A DNA stretch of 64,000 nucleotides from Toxorhynchites rutilus septentrionalis (Eukaryota; Arthropoda; Insecta; Diptera; Culicidae). The notes below the pieces were generated by a model, which did no database searches, was not told where the DNA came from, and saw only the letters and a list, made by a program, of their open reading frames with translations. Where the stretch lies: assembly GCF_029784135.1 (NCBI RefSeq), contig NC_073746.1, forward strand, positions 4,112,136 to 4,176,135. Direction: 5' to 3'. The translations under genes and the position numbers were made by a program. Below are positions 62,257 to 64,000 of this stretch, in pieces; position 1 is the first letter of the stretch, and every line of letters begins with the position of its first letter.

Positions 62257-62998
62257 GATTCACAAGCTCCATTCAATGGTCTGGAGTGCGATAATGCAGA
62301 AGGTACGTAAATGAGTAGAGTACGTGTAGTAGAGCTGGTAATAGTTAGTAAATGCTTCAGTTTTGGCGGAGTAGAAATGGAGTAGTGCCAAAACTGATAC
62401 CATTGTACTTATGAGAATACTGATGCACTCGCCAATACTTCCGCACCTATCCTATATTAATTTTACTTTCTAACAGTAGCCGTACAACTCAATATAACTT
62501 ACTTATCACTCAATGTTATATTTCAGAAGTGGTATTGTCCAAGCAAAGTCTTCAAAATTCTCAACCATCGACAAGTTTATTGGAAATAGTGTTAGGTAAG
62601 AAAATTTGAAATGAGATTTCACGAACTGTACACTTTTTGTTTATCTTCTTACAGAAAAAATTATTTTTTTTGCTTTTTAACATAAGACTATGTCTTTGAT
62701 TTCTATATAGGGGGGTCACTCTCATTACTCAAAATCATTATTGCGACATATGTTGTGTTATATACCATTAGACAGGAAATTAGTCCAGCAATTTTCTGCT
62801 TGAAATACGAACAAGAAATATAGTAAAAAAAATGAACTATTTAACGATTGAAATGGGTATGTTTTTTCGATTGCACTAACCACTCGCTTTCCTCCCCGAC
62901 TCAACGAGCTATCTTTTTGTCTGCATTATTGGTGTTAGCTCACTATGTGAAACGATGCGTATCAGGAGTTTTTCTCCAGTTTCGGACAAACAGGCATT
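62257..62998. other. No gene seen
   Basis: AT-rich spacer. It contains short imperfect repeats of GGAGTAG near 62315-62385. Confidence 0.4.
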
Positions 62999-63183
62999 AT
63001 AAGTTGGAAGAATCAATGGAGAGATGATCTTAGTTTTTCTCTATTGTCCCCAAAGTTCAATCAATTCGGGCTCAATTCACGTCTTTATCGTGTAGGTCTT
63101 GTTACTAATAATTTATGTAGTTGTGGTCCAGGATGTCGTAATATCGAGTATATGGTTTGGTTATGTACAAATGAAAATTATTG
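62999..63183 (+). pseudogene. I-clade LINE ORF2 C-terminal remnant
   Basis: The frame SWKNQWRDDLSFSLL, FGLNSRLYRVGLV and LCSCGPGCRNIEYMVWLC aligns with the C-terminal end of the I-clade ORF2 at 50890 (FRFNLASSNLCVCGQGYHDI, EHIVWSC). The C2HC-type motif has one His replaced by Tyr. It stops after NENY, and RNase H and everything upstream are missing. Confidence 0.75.
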
Positions 63184-63214
63184 AATTTCACTGGCTGTTG
63201 ATTTAGAAATTCGG

Positions 63215-63330
63215 AAGGGTATACTCACGCAAATCAGATTATGATAGCTTGAGTAGTCGCGATCTTAGTATTATGTTCCCCATATGTGTCTTCCTTAGAA
63301 GCCCGCTTCACTTCCTCGAATGCACATGAG
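63215..63330 (+). repeat. Repeat fragment, inverted partner of 26213-26345
   Basis: It directly follows the LINE remnant and may be that LINE's 3' untranslated region. The match to the 26.2 kb block includes AGCTTGAGTAGTC and CCCCATATGTGTCTTCCTTA. Confidence 0.6.
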
Positions 63331-64000
63331 TTACAAATTTCTTTCCTGATTAAGGGAAAAATATATTTTAGGAGCTATGCTCCTCTTTTATTTCGAGATC
63401 ACTTAAGACTAAATACAAGTTCGTTCTTATGCTAAGATGAAACCTCGCTCGCTGGGTGGTTGATGTTTATAAACCGCTATCTTCGCTGAGTGCGCATTCT
63501 CGGGATCGGATGGTATTTATGCTGACCGATCGTCCGCTAGCAAAATCGTTGTTTATATCGACTCGCATAATTTTATCGCTACGTCTGGTGCTAACTCATG
63601 CCCTTTCTCCTTTCTCTTTCCTATACATAATCAGAATTTAGCACTCAATGTGATCAGTTCACTACAGGAGCCACACGAACTTCCCAAGAGAGCATTCATG
63701 ATCATAGAATACTCAATATTGATCACCTGTCTATGAAGTCTTTACAACCCCCTGGAAAAAATCTTCCGGACAACGTGGCAACGAAGGAGAACATGCTGTT
63801 TATATCTATGACATATTTCTGTAGTCATAGATTTATTTGACTTATGCTTATATTTATGCAGATATTAACTATTTAGACATATGTTTAAAAATGATAAATA
63901 ATGACTCCTTGTCTCCTTCTGCATAATTGAATAAACAGAAACAAATGGTAGTAATTGCTTTAATGGTATTTTTGTGTACATTTTTGAACAGAATGTGGTT
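63331..64000. other. Right edge, no gene recognised
   Basis: Mixed-composition sequence. A short plus-strand frame (63456-63641) has no motif. Nothing further is supported. Confidence 0.4.

Overview
The window reads as transposon-rich, AT-rich nuclear DNA of a mosquito (Culicidae; Aedes-like is my best guess). The guess rests on the element mix: ITmD37E transposons, tRNA-derived SINEs, a BEL/Pao element, an I-clade LINE (MosquI-like) and TA/TAA-flanked MITEs. I find no convincing host protein-coding gene, no tRNA or rRNA gene and no CRISPR. Every long open frame belongs to a mobile element. The host sequence between elements looks intergenic or intronic.

Layout, left to right. 0.1-1.4 kb: ITmD37E element with an intact 338-aa transposase. 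1.6-2.0 kb: repeat whose inverted partner lies at 25.1-25.5 kb. 3.6-7.4 kb: DD41D (rosa-type) remnant whose 3' part and flank form a ~1.85 kb tandem duplication. 7.4-8.6 kb: foldback palindrome and a 70-bp TA-flanked mini-element. 8.7-12 kb: no gene seen. 12-16.5 kb: mariner fossil, SINE, second ITmD37E, and a full-length DD41D element broken by one stop codon. 17.8-23.5 kb: DD-D fossil, orphan gypsy LTR end with PBS, then a deeply nested Tc1. 25-28.8 kb: MITE, SINE, third ITmD37E on the minus strand. 29.1-32.3 kb: LINE with an intact 997-aa endonuclease/RT ORF. 35.3-42.6 kb: LINE fragment, a 432-bp ITmD37E deletion derivative, and a BEL/Pao element with a decayed pol and only a 3' LTR. 42.8-50.2 kb: Tc1 fossils and nested TA-flanked elements. 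50.7-54.8 kb: I-clade LINE with RNase H and two frameshifts. 54.9-59.7 kb: copies of one long AT-rich repeat. 60.1-61.9 kb: hAT-like element with 8-bp target duplications and a TA-flanked MITE inside it. 63 kb: another LINE 3' remnant.

How the parts work together. The intact ITmD37E transposase (copy 1) could in principle act on all four TIR-matched copies, including the 432-bp derivative. The intact LINE RT is a possible retrotransposition source, but I cannot link it to the SINEs. The most unusual signal is a family of 47-60 bp retroposon-like inserts. Five copies each sit between 10-12 bp direct repeats and fold into a stem-loop whose stem sequences change while pairing is kept. One copy is confirmed as an insertion because its inverted paralogue retains the empty site. 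The 19.1-23.5 kb Tc1 carries up to five successive layers of insertions, which gives a readable relative history.
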